From Bacteroidota bacterium (GTDB taxonomy: Bacteria; Bacteroidota; Bacteroidia; AKYH767-A; 2013-40CM-41-45), in assembly GCA_016720655.1 (NCBI GenBank), contig JADKKE010000012.1:56969-120968 (forward strand): a stretch of DNA of 64,000 bases, read 5' to 3'. A program made the translations under genes and the position numbers. Below, in pieces: positions 1 through 8,463 of the stretch. How positions within the stretch are numbered: position 1 is the stretch's first letter; the number at the start of each line of letters is the position of its first letter. Under the pieces are notes generated by a model that searched no databases, was not told the DNA's origin, and was given only the letters and a program-made list of their open reading frames with translations.

Positions 1-1
1 T

Positions 2-565
2 AAAATCAGCAAGACAAAATTCATTACCACACGATTCGGAAATGTTCTCGACTCTAACGGCTCCGTCATTCCCCGTTTCAAAAAACAAATCGAAGAAGGC
101 GGACCAATCACAGTCACACATACCGATGTCACTCGCTACTTCATGACTATCCCGGAAGCCTGTCAATTGGTTTTGGAAGCCGGAGCCATGGGAAACGGTG
201 GAGAAATTTTCATTTTCGATATGGGTCAGAGTATCCGCATTATTGATCTCGCAAGAAAAATGGTGAAACTCAGCGGACTCACCCTCGGCAAAGACATCCA
301 GGTTATTTTTACGGGTCTTCGTCCGGGTGAAAAGATTTTCGAAGAACTACTCGCCGATAAAGAAACCACCCTTCCTACTCACCACGAGAAAATCATGATT
401 GCAAAAGTGCGTGAGTACGATTTTGAAATCATCAGCAAAGAAATCAATACACTTACTGATTTATTCAAATCGCAAGACAACGACACCATCGTGAGAAAAA
501 TGAAAGAGATAGTTCCGGAGTTTTTGTCGGCGAATTCGGTGTTCTCGGAGCTTGATAAGAAGTGA
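2..565 (+). CDS. Polysaccharide biosynthesis nucleotide-sugar dehydratase/epimerase (CapD/FlaA1/WbpM family), C-terminal part
   Basis: The frame is open from the left edge, so the gene starts outside the window and only the last 187 residues are seen. They include the family signature RFGNVLDSNGSVIPRF, followed by the stretches around VTRYFMTIPEA and LRPGEKIFEELL. These belong to the short-chain dehydrogenase-type 4,6-dehydratases and epimerases that act on UDP-HexNAc in the inner membrane during capsule, O-antigen or glycan synthesis. The usual Gly after NVL is Asp here. The N-terminal membrane segments and the NAD-binding glycine motif lie upstream, so the exact substrate cannot be told. 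A heptamer repeat array starts 10 bases after the stop. Confidence 0.85.
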   Translation, partial: KISKTKFITTRFGNVLDSNGSVIPRFKKQIEEGGPITVTHTDVTRYFMTIPEACQLVLEAGAMGNGGEIFIFDMGQSIRIIDLARKMVKLSGLTLGKDIQVIFTGLRPGEKIFEELLADKETTLPTHHEKIMIAKVREYDFEIISKEINTLTDLFKSQDNDTIVRKMKEIVPEFLSANSVFSELDKK

Positions 566-574
566 GTTTTTTGA

Positions 575-604
575 GGTATTAGGTATTAGGTATTAAGTAT
601 TAGG
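575..604 (+). repeat. Tandem heptamer array, unit GGTATTA
   Basis: Three perfect GGTATTA units are followed by AGTATTA and a partial unit, all in a strict 7-base register. The array begins 10 bases after the stop of the dehydratase gene and reads in the same direction. It is one of a family of intergenic heptamer arrays in this window. Confidence 0.8.
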
Positions 605-867
605 TTCTGGATGCTTTGGGTTGTGAGGTTTGATTTTTTAGGGAATTAATAATTTTTGAATCCAATTTTAAGTCATTGGCATACTGAATCAGGTTACTGA
701 CAAAAATCATCAGCATTTTATTGGAGAATAATAGGTAACATTGATGTTGTTTCGTGGATGACAGTAGATTATTGAGTGTTGCAATTCTTAATTCATGATT
801 TAATGAATTTATGAAAACAAGAGATTTTCGAATACACTCGAAGACTATAAAAAATAAAATTTAAGAC
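605..867. other. Intergenic, AT-rich
   Basis: Between the dehydratase stop and the next gene I see only the heptamer array at 575-604 and AT-rich DNA. There is no credible ORF, no RNA signature and no TAnnTTTG promoter box close to the start at 868. Confidence 0.5.
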
Positions 868-2952
868 ATGAAAAAGATAAGCCTTTTGATTTTGTTTGGC
901 TTGAGTTATTTCTTCAGCTTTTGTCAGGTAACATATGTAAAAAGAATCACTTTTAATTCAGAAACGAATTCATATTATACCCATCCTGGCGACTCTAATT
1001 TACAATTTTTAGATGTTTCAGAAAGTCCGGATGGAAATACATTTATCCACATGGGAACCATCAGAGGCTCTACTTCCATCTACAAAATTGATTTGTTGGG
1101 TAATATTATTTTTGATGCAGGAGGTGGAAGTCTCGGAAATTTAAATACCACCATTGCAACTGCCCTTCATGCCACACCCGATGGTGGTTGTATTTATGCC
1201 ACAATTATTCAGCATGGTCGACGAATTTTGTTTCTTATTCATTCATTATTAAAATTGATGGAAGTGGTCAATTGAATTTCAATACTACATTACCCAGTCA
1301 TTATTCAACTCCTAATATTCCAGAGCAAGAAACGTATGATGTTGCAGTTCTTTCAAATGGAAACTATACCTGCCTGACTTTGGATTCAATATATATTCTG
1401 GATCCCTCAGGAAATGTAATACGTACGTTGAATTTTAGAGGGCCTGGAAAAATGTTTGGATTTAATAACGGAGATTTTTATTTGGAATGCGGATCATTCA
1501 GAGGTAGAATGGACATGAATGGAAATCCGATTTGGAGTAACCCCAGCTTGATATTGCATCACGATACAACTCTTTACAGACTTTCAGGAAACACATTGAG
1601 TAAACTAGATGGGATGACTGGTTCGGTAATCTCATCCATTCCATTTACCCAAACCGGACTCCCGGAAATCCAAATGCTGAAAGATGGAGGCTGGTGTGTT
1701 TACAATTCGACAACAATAAATCGCTTCGATTCCAACGGAGTTTCAAAATTCACAAGTACTATTTCATTGCCTAAAAATGGGATGAATTATGTGGGCGGAC
1801 AATCCGATGGGTCGTTGATTACCGGAGGTACATACCGAAGTAAACGTCCCATTTTTTATGAATACGATTTTTCTTCGTTCATCGGAACAATTGATACGTC
1901 AGGCAATAGTATAATAGACAGCACCACTCAAATATGGCCTGGCGATGCCAATGATGATGGCATAGTAGAATTTGGCGATGTTGTCTACATAGCATTGGCT
2001 CAGGGTTCTACTGGCCCAAACAGAGTTGATTCAGCAATTTACAATTATAATGATTGGCAATACTATGGTGGGTATGAAATAGGAGATATCGGTACAGATT
2101 TTCCCGGAAGTTTTGCATTCGGGGTAAATCACAAACAATGATGTGTATACAGATGGACTTATTGATTCCCGGATATAAACAGATTGGCAAGTAAAATCTC
2201 CATACAACAATATCACCCCTATTGGAGAATGAGATCACCAGAAAGTGCAAGAACTGCTCCTTATTTTAGCATGCTCTCTGATCGTGATTCTATTGTTGCC
2301 GGGGATACAGTTAGAATTTATTTTGTACTTGGCAACAATGGAATTGCTGTTGATTCCATTTTCGGCCTTGCCTTTGGCTTAGATCCATTTCCATCAAGTA
2401 TTTGGAGAAAAGGGGAGGTAATAAATAATGAGCTTCTCAATAGTGATTTAGGCTTGATAAATGAGCTGATATGGATTCTATACTCTGATTTTGGAATACT
2501 CTATGCAGAAAGATTTAAATGCATACCATGTTCAAGATACGATTGGCTTTATAGATTTTAAATTATTCGATACCTTGAGTTACAATACAGACCTTGAATT
2601 TTCTCTGAGTTCATTCAAGGCCATCACTGCAGGTGGATTTCCAGTGGATTTCCAGATTCAAAATGCAACAATTTACGCGCGATCAATAATCGCATCATCA
2701 CCGGAACTCTCCTTCAATAAAATTACATGCTCACCAAACCCGGCAAAGGAATCCATCACCTTGAATTACTTACCAACAGAACAGCTGAATATTCAACTTT
2801 TCGATTCTCAGGGAAAATTGTGTTTTTCAGGAAAAACAAAATACTCTTCAAATTATTCCCTAGATTTAAAATCTCTGCCTTCAGGAATATACATGTTGAA
2901 TATTTTTGGCTCCGAAACCGGATCATTTAGCAGAAAATTTTTGAAACAATAA
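868..2952 (+). pseudogene. T9SS-exported protein with dockerin-like region, broken by about four frameshifts
   Basis: Four overlapping frame pieces make one protein. It has a signal peptide (MKKISLLILFGLSYFFSFCQ), beta-propeller-like repeats (for example SPDGNTFIHMGT and ATPDGG), a dockerin-like segment WPGDANDDGIVEFGDVVYIAL paired with NNDVYTDGLIDSRDINRLA, and a second domain starting near PYFSMLSDRDSIVAGD. It ends in a type A T9SS sorting domain (SPNPAKESITL ... LPSGIYMLNIFG ... FSRKFLKQ). The frame changes near 1200-1255, 2130-2137, 2171-2172 (a GG that should read GGG) and 2461-2485. Bacteroidota exoproteins with this dockerin-like plus sorting-domain layout are common, but I cannot name a substrate. 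The break density is higher than elsewhere in the window, so real decay is possible here, although sequencing error would look the same. Confidence 0.75.
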
Positions 2953-3108
2953 TTTAACCCAAAAATCTCAACCAATTGACCTGAGATTTATTTCATTTCT
3001 GGAGAAATTCAATTTGTTTGCTGTAAATTTTGAGTAACTGCTTATGGCGAAAGCAAGAACGAGAGCAAATATCCAAGTTAAAGCAATAACTAATTTTCAC
3101 ACACACTA

Positions 3109-3164
3109 CTAATAACTAACAACCAACAACTAACAACTAATCACTATTCACTAATCACCAACTC
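3109..3164 (-). repeat. Tandem heptamer array before a start codon (CTAATAA/CTAACAA type)
   Basis: Eight heptamers lie in register, most of the form CTAAYMA, with variants CCAACAA, CTATTCA and CCAACTC. The last unit ends three bases before the ATG at 3168, so any 5' leader of the thioesterase gene would consist largely of this repeat. The G-rich strand is the minus strand, which points away from the gene into the spacer. Confidence 0.8.
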
Positions 3165-3167
3165 CAA

Positions 3168-3596
3168 ATGTTCAAACACAAATCCCCTCTCCACATCCGA
3201 TTCTCCGATGTCGATGCATTCGGACATGTGAACAATGCTTGTTATCTCACCTACATCGAAGAAGCACGGGTGAGTTATTTTGAGGAAGTGGTAGACTGGT
3301 CCTACGACTGGTCGACGAAGGGAATAATACTTGCCAAAGCAGAAATTGATTTCATACTCCCAATTCATTTCAAAGAAGAAATTGTTGTGTACACACGATG
3401 CTCACGAATCGGCACAAAAAGTTTTGATCTCGAATACCAACTCACACGTTTTCACGAGGGAAAAGAAATCATTATGGCCGATGCAGTAACCGTCATGGTC
3501 GCTTTTGATTACACCACAAAAAAATCTATCGAAGTCCCCCACGCATGGAGAGAAGCATTGAAGGCTTTTGAGGGAGTGGATGTGTTGGTGCAGTAA
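3168..3596 (+). CDS. Acyl-CoA thioesterase, hot-dog fold (4HBT/YbgC-FadM type)
   Basis: The 142-residue protein has the size of a single hot-dog domain. The N-terminal stretch RFSDVDAFGHVNNACYLTYIEEAR is the 4HBT signature, and Asp16 sits where YbgC-type enzymes have their catalytic aspartate. The family hydrolyses acyl-CoA or acyl-ACP thioesters in the cytoplasm, but the chain length preferred by this member cannot be read from sequence. The ATG at 3168 is the only reasonable start and is abutted by a heptamer array. A GAGTTAT array follows the stop. The gene is convergent with miaE. Confidence 0.85.
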   Translation: MFKHKSPLHIRFSDVDAFGHVNNACYLTYIEEARVSYFEEVVDWSYDWSTKGIILAKAEIDFILPIHFKEEIVVYTRCSRIGTKSFDLEYQLTRFHEGKEIIMADAVTVMVAFDYTTKKSIEVPHAWREALKAFEGVDVLVQ

Positions 3597-3608
3597 TGGA
3601 CTAGTGAT

Positions 3609-3664
3609 GAGTTATGAGTTATGAGTTATGAGTTATGAGTTATGAGTTTTAAGCTGTGAGTTGT
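3609..3664 (+). repeat. Tandem heptamer array, unit GAGTTAT
   Basis: Five perfect GAGTTAT units (3609-3643) are followed in register by GAGTTTT, AAGCTGT and GAGTTGT. The array begins 12 bases after the thioesterase stop. Its reverse complement recurs at 3785-3819, so the two arrays form a large inverted repeat between convergent genes. Confidence 0.9.
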
Positions 3665-3784
3665 GCATTTATTATCATAAATTAGGAGACTTTGTGATTC
3701 TGATTTCAATATTAATTTGAAAAGTATTTTGTTCAATTCATAACTCAACCAAATATGTACAATTCTGAAATTAGACCAACGCTT

Positions 3785-3819
3785 ACTCATAACTCATAAC
3801 TCTAAACTCATAACTCAGT
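3785..3819 (-). repeat. Tandem heptamer array, unit GAGTTAT (minus strand), abutting the miaE stop codon
   Basis: On the plus strand this is ACTCATA repeated, with variants ACTCTAA and ACTCAGT; on the minus strand it is the same GAGTTAT unit as at 3609. The array ends at the base directly next to the miaE stop codon (3820-3822), so it follows that gene in sense orientation. Confidence 0.9.
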
Positions 3820-4401
3820 TCATCCGTGTATCGTCTCCCTCTTCCCATACTTTGAAATAATCTCCGCTTCGTAATCAAGGTATTCTTTCCAGCGTTGATC
3901 AACATCAACTCCATCAGCATATTTTTTCGCGAAACCAAGAAACAAAGTATAATGATTCGCTTCGCTCACCATCAGGTCGCGATAGAACTGTTTTAAATCG
4001 GGATCATTGATATTATCACTCAGTACTTTGAAACGTTCGCAACTGCGTGCTTCAACCAATGCTGAGAATAAAAGCTTATCGACAAGCACGATATTTTTTG
4101 TGAATCCTTTGCGGATAAAGTTATTCAGTTCGAAAACATATTCATCTCTTCGTTCCTTTCCTAAAGTATATCCCCTTTCTACAATCTTTTTATGCACTTG
4201 CTGGAAGTGTTGCAGCTCCTCGCGGGCCAGTTCGAGCAATGCATCCACCATATCCGGATACTCCGGAAACTGGATCACAATATTGATCGCGTTGGTCGCA
4301 GCCTTCTGTTCACAGTAGGCATGATCCGTAAGAATTTCACTGATATTTGTTTCTACAATATTGACCCATCGCGGGTCTGTGGGCAATTTTAATCCTAACA
4401 T
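3820..4401 (-). CDS. miaE: tRNA-(ms[2]io[6]A)-hydroxylase family di-iron protein
   Basis: The 193-residue protein begins LGLKLPTDPRWVNIVE and carries the ferritin-like di-iron pattern: Glu and His ligands in DHAYCEQKAA, REELQHFQQVHKKI and SEANHYTLFLG, spread over a four-helix bundle. MiaE enzymes hydroxylate the isopentenyl group of 2-methylthio-N6-isopentenyladenosine at tRNA position 37. Bacteroidota often carry this short form. The stop codon directly touches a GAGTTAT heptamer array. The gene is divergent from the unknown gene at 4529. Family assignment is firm; exact tRNA substrate use is inferred. Confidence 0.88.
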   Translation of the reverse strand: MLGLKLPTDPRWVNIVETNISEILTDHAYCEQKAATNAINIVIQFPEYPDMVDALLELAREELQHFQQVHKKIVERGYTLGKERRDEYVFELNNFIRKGFTKNIVLVDKLLFSALVEARSCERFKVLSDNINDPDLKQFYRDLMVSEANHYTLFLGFAKKYADGVDVDQRWKEYLDYEAEIISKYGKRETIHG

Positions 4402-4484
4402 CTTCGTTTTAAGTAAAAATCAAGAATCGAAAATAGGGAGAAAAATGTAAGATTCAGAATGATGAAGAAATATTATTCAGGATG

Positions 4485-4513
4485 TTGAGGGTAACAAATT
4501 GATTGTATTTTTG
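4485..4513 (+). promoter_or_regulatory. Bacteroidota-type promoter for the gene at 4529
   Basis: A TTG at 4485-4487, an 18-base spacer and TATTTTTG at 4506-4513 match the -33/-7 consensus TTG / TAnnTTTG. Transcription would start near 4519, about ten bases before the ATG at 4529, which also supports that start. Confidence 0.7.
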
Positions 4514-4528
4514 TATTAAGAATTAATT

Positions 4529-5005
4529 ATGCCTCCAATAGTATTATATGGCGATCGGGTTAGCGTGAAAATCACGCGTGAATTCAAGCAGCTGGTGAAT
4601 ATCTCCATCGCTGCCGGAAAGTTCATTTTGTTACATCCTGATTATGACCTGATTCGCGAAGCAATGCGATTGGAGATGTTCGAAGATGAACGACTGGAAG
4701 ACTTCGAAGTCCACAACTGGCAGTTCGAAGTGGATGAAGTAATCACCTACGATCAGGGTGAAATACTCTTTTTTTATGCTCTCCTTGAACTGAGTTGCCG
4801 CATTTTTCTCTGCGAAATTGGCGACGACCTGAAAAAAATGGCCATCGATAGCGGCGAAACCGATGCCGAAGAATTTGTCCGTGTCAGAAGTTTCTTTCTC
4901 CGACAAGCCCAGGATTTCCTGCAAAACATCCGGGGTTGCTACGAAAGTGATGAAGAGTTTCAGGAATTGCTGGCGAAGATTGATCAGTTGAATTCGCTGG
5001 CTTGA
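4529..5005 (+). CDS. Uncharacterised 158-aa acidic protein
   Basis: I do not recognise this protein. It is soluble and acidic, has no signal peptide or membrane span, and is probably mostly helical after residue 35. Residues 1-30 (VLYGDRVSVKITREFKQLVNISIAAGKFILL) alternate as a short beta/alpha segment. Aromatic and acidic residues are dense around HNWQFEVDEVITYDQGEILFFYALLELSCRIF, and two Cys are present in the SCRIFLC stretch. The strong promoter at 4485-4513 and clean reading frame argue that it is a real, independently transcribed gene. A TAGTGGT heptamer array follows its stop. Its neighbours (miaE, a GT51 protein) do not suggest a function. Confidence 0.7.
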   Translation: MPPIVLYGDRVSVKITREFKQLVNISIAAGKFILLHPDYDLIREAMRLEMFEDERLEDFEVHNWQFEVDEVITYDQGEILFFYALLELSCRIFLCEIGDDLKKMAIDSGETDAEEFVRVRSFFLRQAQDFLQNIRGCYESDEEFQELLAKIDQLNSLA

Positions 5006-5013
5006 TTTTTTTC

Positions 5014-5048
5014 TAGTGGTTAGTTTTTAGTGGTTAGTGGTTAGTACT
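5014..5048 (+). repeat. Tandem heptamer array, unit TAGTGGT
   Basis: The units TAGTGGT, TAGTTTT, TAGTGGT, TAGTGGT and TAGTACT lie in exact 7-base register, starting 9 bases after the stop of the unknown gene and reading in the same direction. Confidence 0.85.
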
Positions 5049-5113
5049 GATTGCAAACTTGAATGTTCCATACCATTTTTCTGGCTTCATATCTGGTCAC
5101 CAACGCACGCGCT

Positions 5114-5141
5114 TCGTCCCTCGTCCCCTGTCACTCGTCAT
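5114..5141 (-). repeat. Heptamer array GGGACGA (minus strand) running through a stop codon
   Basis: On the plus strand it reads TCGTCCC twice, then CTGTCAC and TCGTCAT, in register. On the minus strand these are GGGACGA-type units. The restored stop codon of the GT51 gene (5131-5133) lies inside the third unit, and the fourth encodes the last residues of the protein. The same heptamer recurs at 17714-17749. Confidence 0.75.
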
Positions 5142-7055
5142 CATCCTCCGGGATCGTATCTGAAGGCACAACCATTTCCCTTGCCGGACCTTTTAACTCA
5201 ATGATTGGAACCAAAGCATCGTGCTCTATTTGTGTGATCAGATTTTTTTTCAATAAAAAATTTGAAACAACACGATAATAATTTTCGAAATAAGGTTTCA
5301 GTTGTCCTGTTTTATCAAAACTGTATCGGAACCATTTTGGGTGCGGAAGCAGACTGGCAAGAAAATACTTTCCTGCAAAGTGAGATCGGCCGGTTTTTTG
5401 GAAAAATAAAATGGCGCTGCTTCACCAATACCATAAATTCCCGGACCCAGTTCAATGATGTTCAGATAGACTTCAAACATTCGTTCTTTTGAACACAAAC
5501 GATTGTTCTCAATCAACCATACGATTAGTGCTTCTTCTGCTTTGCGTGAAATTGTTTTTTTTCGCGTGAGATAAACATTCTTCACCAACTGCATACTTAT
5601 TGTGCTTCCTCCCCGCACAAACTTTCCTGCCTTAAAATTTGTTGCTATGGATTTGCGAAAAGCGTCTTCATTGAAACCATTGTGATAAAAAAAGCTGCCG
5701 TCCTCCGAAGTCATCACTGCATTTCTGAAATTTATCGAAATCTGATCCAATGAGGTGAATGAAGGGTTCGAAGGGCCAATCGGAAATGCTCTCACAAATC
5801 GATCTCGCTCGTACACAGAATGAATGAACTCACCATTCATCTTCAAGAGGTTACTATCTCCGTATTTGCGAATTCTGAATTTCTCCTTCTTCAGACTAGA
5901 GTTGAACTGCACACTGTCGGGCTGTTTTGAATCAAGTTCAAAATCGAGAGAATAGCGCAATGTTCCATCCGCTTCGATTCCTCTCACAACATCAAACATT
6001 CCTTCCGGTAATGACCTGAAAAAGTCAGAGGAGGGTGTTTTATCCGTCCTGATTTTCAAAGTATATAATTTTGAATTCAGGCTGGTCAGACTTGCATAGG
6101 GTCTGAATGTAATTTTATCCAGCACCACAACGGAAGTACTATCAAGTGAAGCGGAATTTTTTGTCACACTTATCCGTGCATCAAAAGTTGCATGCGGTAC
6201 ACGAATGGTATCATCGGATATTTTTTTATGATACAGATTGAAATTTTCGATAGAAAAATGTCCCTGCATTTCAAGTAATCCGCTCGCGTAATGCATGTCA
6301 TACAAAGCCAGATGCATTGTATCAAAACTACAGGAAGCATTCAGCAAGGGCATTAGAAATGGCAAGGATTGAGGTTCGGTAGAAAGCGGAAAAATAGCAA
6401 CGTCAAATGTTTCCTCCTTTTGAGAAAAATGTCCGGTACATTTCCATTGAGACATCGTGGAATCGTCAGTGATTGTTCCCTCCAGTTGTTTGCTTGTTGA
6501 AATAAAAGATGGAATACTGATTGCCTGACTCAATGTGTCATTGTGGAAAGAAAATCGAATATTCTTCAGCTCTGCCTGTTGGGGAGCAAGATTAAATGCT
6601 TGTCTGAGTACCTTGTTCAGGAACGCAGAATAATTCTTTTCCGTCCTCAAAGTATCCTTCTCCTCTTTTTTATGTTTGAGAAAGTTGGAATAATTGCATG
6701 TGCCGTCATGACAACGGATACTTAATTCTGCATTTTCAGAGTAAAGCGATTTGATACGAATATCACCTGAAATCAGGGAAGAAAAAGAAGGTTCTGCCCT
6801 GAGCGAATCCAGGTGCAACAAAGTATCTCCATCGATCGGGATTAATGTCACCCCGGTCATTACGACTGTTGTCAGTCCTGTGAAACCAGCTTCTTTAACA
6901 TTTAAATTCATTTGGTAATCCGAATTCAAACGACCGCTAATTTTTGTCAAAAGACTCTGTAAAACCATATTCCTGAAAAGGAAATAACCCAACACCCTCG
7001 TCACGAGGATGAAAGTCAATACAATGGCAGATCTGACGAGTAATTTGCGGTTCAT
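5131..7055 (-). CDS. GT51 peptidoglycan glycosyltransferase (MtgA-like) with long AsmA-like N-terminal region; one frameshift
   Basis: The protein has a membrane anchor (about residues 7-29), then roughly 400 residues of beta-rich sequence resembling AsmA-type envelope proteins (LRAEPSFSSLISGDIRIKSLY ... NYSNFLKHK). A GT51 domain follows, with the catalytic-Glu motif TSEDGSFFYHNGF, RGGSTISMQLVKN and the RKAEEA helix. GT51 domains polymerise lipid II into glycan strands; no transpeptidase domain follows. The frame as read stops at 5298 with a nonsense tail. Adding one C near 5358 restores a family-like end (ASLLPHPKWFRYSFDKTG ... SDTIPEDDE) and a 641-aa protein ending at 5131. That the break is a sequencing error is inferred. 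The gene converges on the unknown gene at 4529. Confidence 0.8.
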
Positions 7056-7200
7056 GAAAGCAATTCAGGGACTAAAATGAGGAAAGTTTGCTTACCGTTC
7101 AAGAGAATATTCATTCACATACCTTCGTTGATAATTTTTTGATAGTAAAGAGGATTGCAGGATGGCTCTCCCTAATTTGGATCACTGATTGAAATGTCAT

Positions 7201-8463
7201 ATGGAATGCAATTCACTCTCCATTCCGGGTTCATCCGAATTGGATTTTCTTTTCCTCTTTCTGCCTCTGCTTGTCAGCAGCCAGGCAACTGAACCTTTAC
7301 CACCTGTTCTCAGCAATGCACAAGATCAGGCGATTCTTGAATCCTACAGATCCAGGGCAGAGTCCAATGTACTCAAAAATCTGAATCGATTTGGTTTGGA
7401 ACAATTGCAACGTTACGACCGCGTTCTCGACTCCCTTTTTGAAATGGAGAAAAAGGACACACTCAATAAGATAGAACAGGCTTTTCAGAAAGCTTCCGCT
7501 GAGCGAAAGAATATTCTCACTGCTGAGTCCAGGCATATCGTTGAATTAACATCATCCAAATCCATCTCCCGGGATCGATATCATGGATTGTTGAGGAAGG
7601 CTGCTATTGCTTTCGCCACCTGGATTGTTCTCATCTTTCTCCTTCTCCAGTTCAGGAAAAGGAAACTGGGTACTGCGAATAAAAAACTCGACGCGACCCT
7701 TACTCAATTAAAACACAGTGAGAACAGAGCTGAATCCGGAAAATTGTTGATAAACTGGGCTCAGTTGCGGAATGATAAAGTTAAAAAAATGGAAGAACTG
7801 GGATCGGAATTTTCTGCCGCGATGAAACAAGCCGATGATCAATTGCCAGCCGGTCATCCTTTTGTAGAAGCCATGAGTGGCTGGGTTAAAAAAGCGGATC
7901 TATTCTCTCTCACCGGTGCAAAAGAACAACGATTGAATCAGGCAATTTTAAGTCAGGAATCAGCACCCGGGGAAGAGAAAATTGCAACCAATATGAATCA
8001 GTTGTGCGAGCAATTTCTGGAACTTTCTCAGCGTGGGCATCAACCTACAGACGGTTCATTCACAATTCTTGTAACCAAAGACCTTGAGAAAAACCTGCCA
8101 TCAATTAAAGTGATTCCGGAAGCGGTTGGAAGTCTATTATTAAATGTCATGAACAATGCTTTTCAGGCTGTAATTGAGAAACAGGCAAAAGGCATTAAAG
8201 GGTATCAACCAAAAGTCACAGTAAGTACAAGAATTCTTCCTCGTTTTCTACAAATCAGAGTCAAAGACAATGGTGATGGAATGAATGATCTTACACTCAA
8301 CCAGGCCACACAGGAATATTTTAGTCTGAAACCTCTGGAGCAAGGAGTTGGATTGGGCTTAAGTGATAGCCAGAATATCATGGCCCTCCACAAAGGAGAA
8401 TTAAAACTGGAAAGTGAAACAGGAAACGGAAGTGATGTTTATCTTAAATTTTACCTGACATGA
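7201..8463 (+). CDS. Histidine-kinase-like membrane protein with HATPase domain, phospho-acceptor His missing
   Basis: A 420-aa protein with a signal-like N-terminus, an extracytoplasmic helical part, one membrane span (about 135-153), a coiled coil and a C-terminal HATPase domain. The ATPase boxes are intact: N box NVMNNAFQAV (315), G1 DNGDGM (356) and G2 GVGLGLS (383). In related Bacteroidota kinases the H box reads like SLGELTAGIAHEIQNPLN. Here the aligned stretch is ESGKLLINWAQLRND, with Gln188 where the histidine should be. ATG at 7201 is preferred over an in-frame TTG at 7189. A further frameshift near 7240 could hide a better signal peptide starting at the ATG at 7206. It overlaps the next gene by four bases (ATGA). 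The role of a kinase without His is unclear: it may bind ATP as a partner or sensor. Confidence 0.75.
   Translation: MECNSLSIPGSSELDFLFLFLPLLVSSQATEPLPPVLSNAQDQAILESYRSRAESNVLKNLNRFGLEQLQRYDRVLDSLFEMEKKDTLNKIEQAFQKASAERKNILTAESRHIVELTSSKSISRDRYHGLLRKAAIAFATWIVLIFLLLQFRKRKLGTANKKLDATLTQLKHSENRAESGKLLINWAQLRNDKVKKMEELGSEFSAAMKQADDQLPAGHPFVEAMSGWVKKADLFSLTGAKEQRLNQAILSQESAPGEEKIATNMNQLCEQFLELSQRGHQPTDGSFTILVTKDLEKNLPSIKVIPEAVGSLLLNVMNNAFQAVIEKQAKGIKGYQPKVTVSTRILPRFLQIRVKDNGDGMNDLTLNQATQEYFSLKPLEQGVGLGLSDSQNIMALHKGELKLESETGNGSDVYLKFYLT

Noticed and set aside
5063..5278. 71-aa plus-strand ORF
   Set aside because: It is a shadow of the true, frameshifted C-terminus of the GT51 gene and includes a heptamer array.
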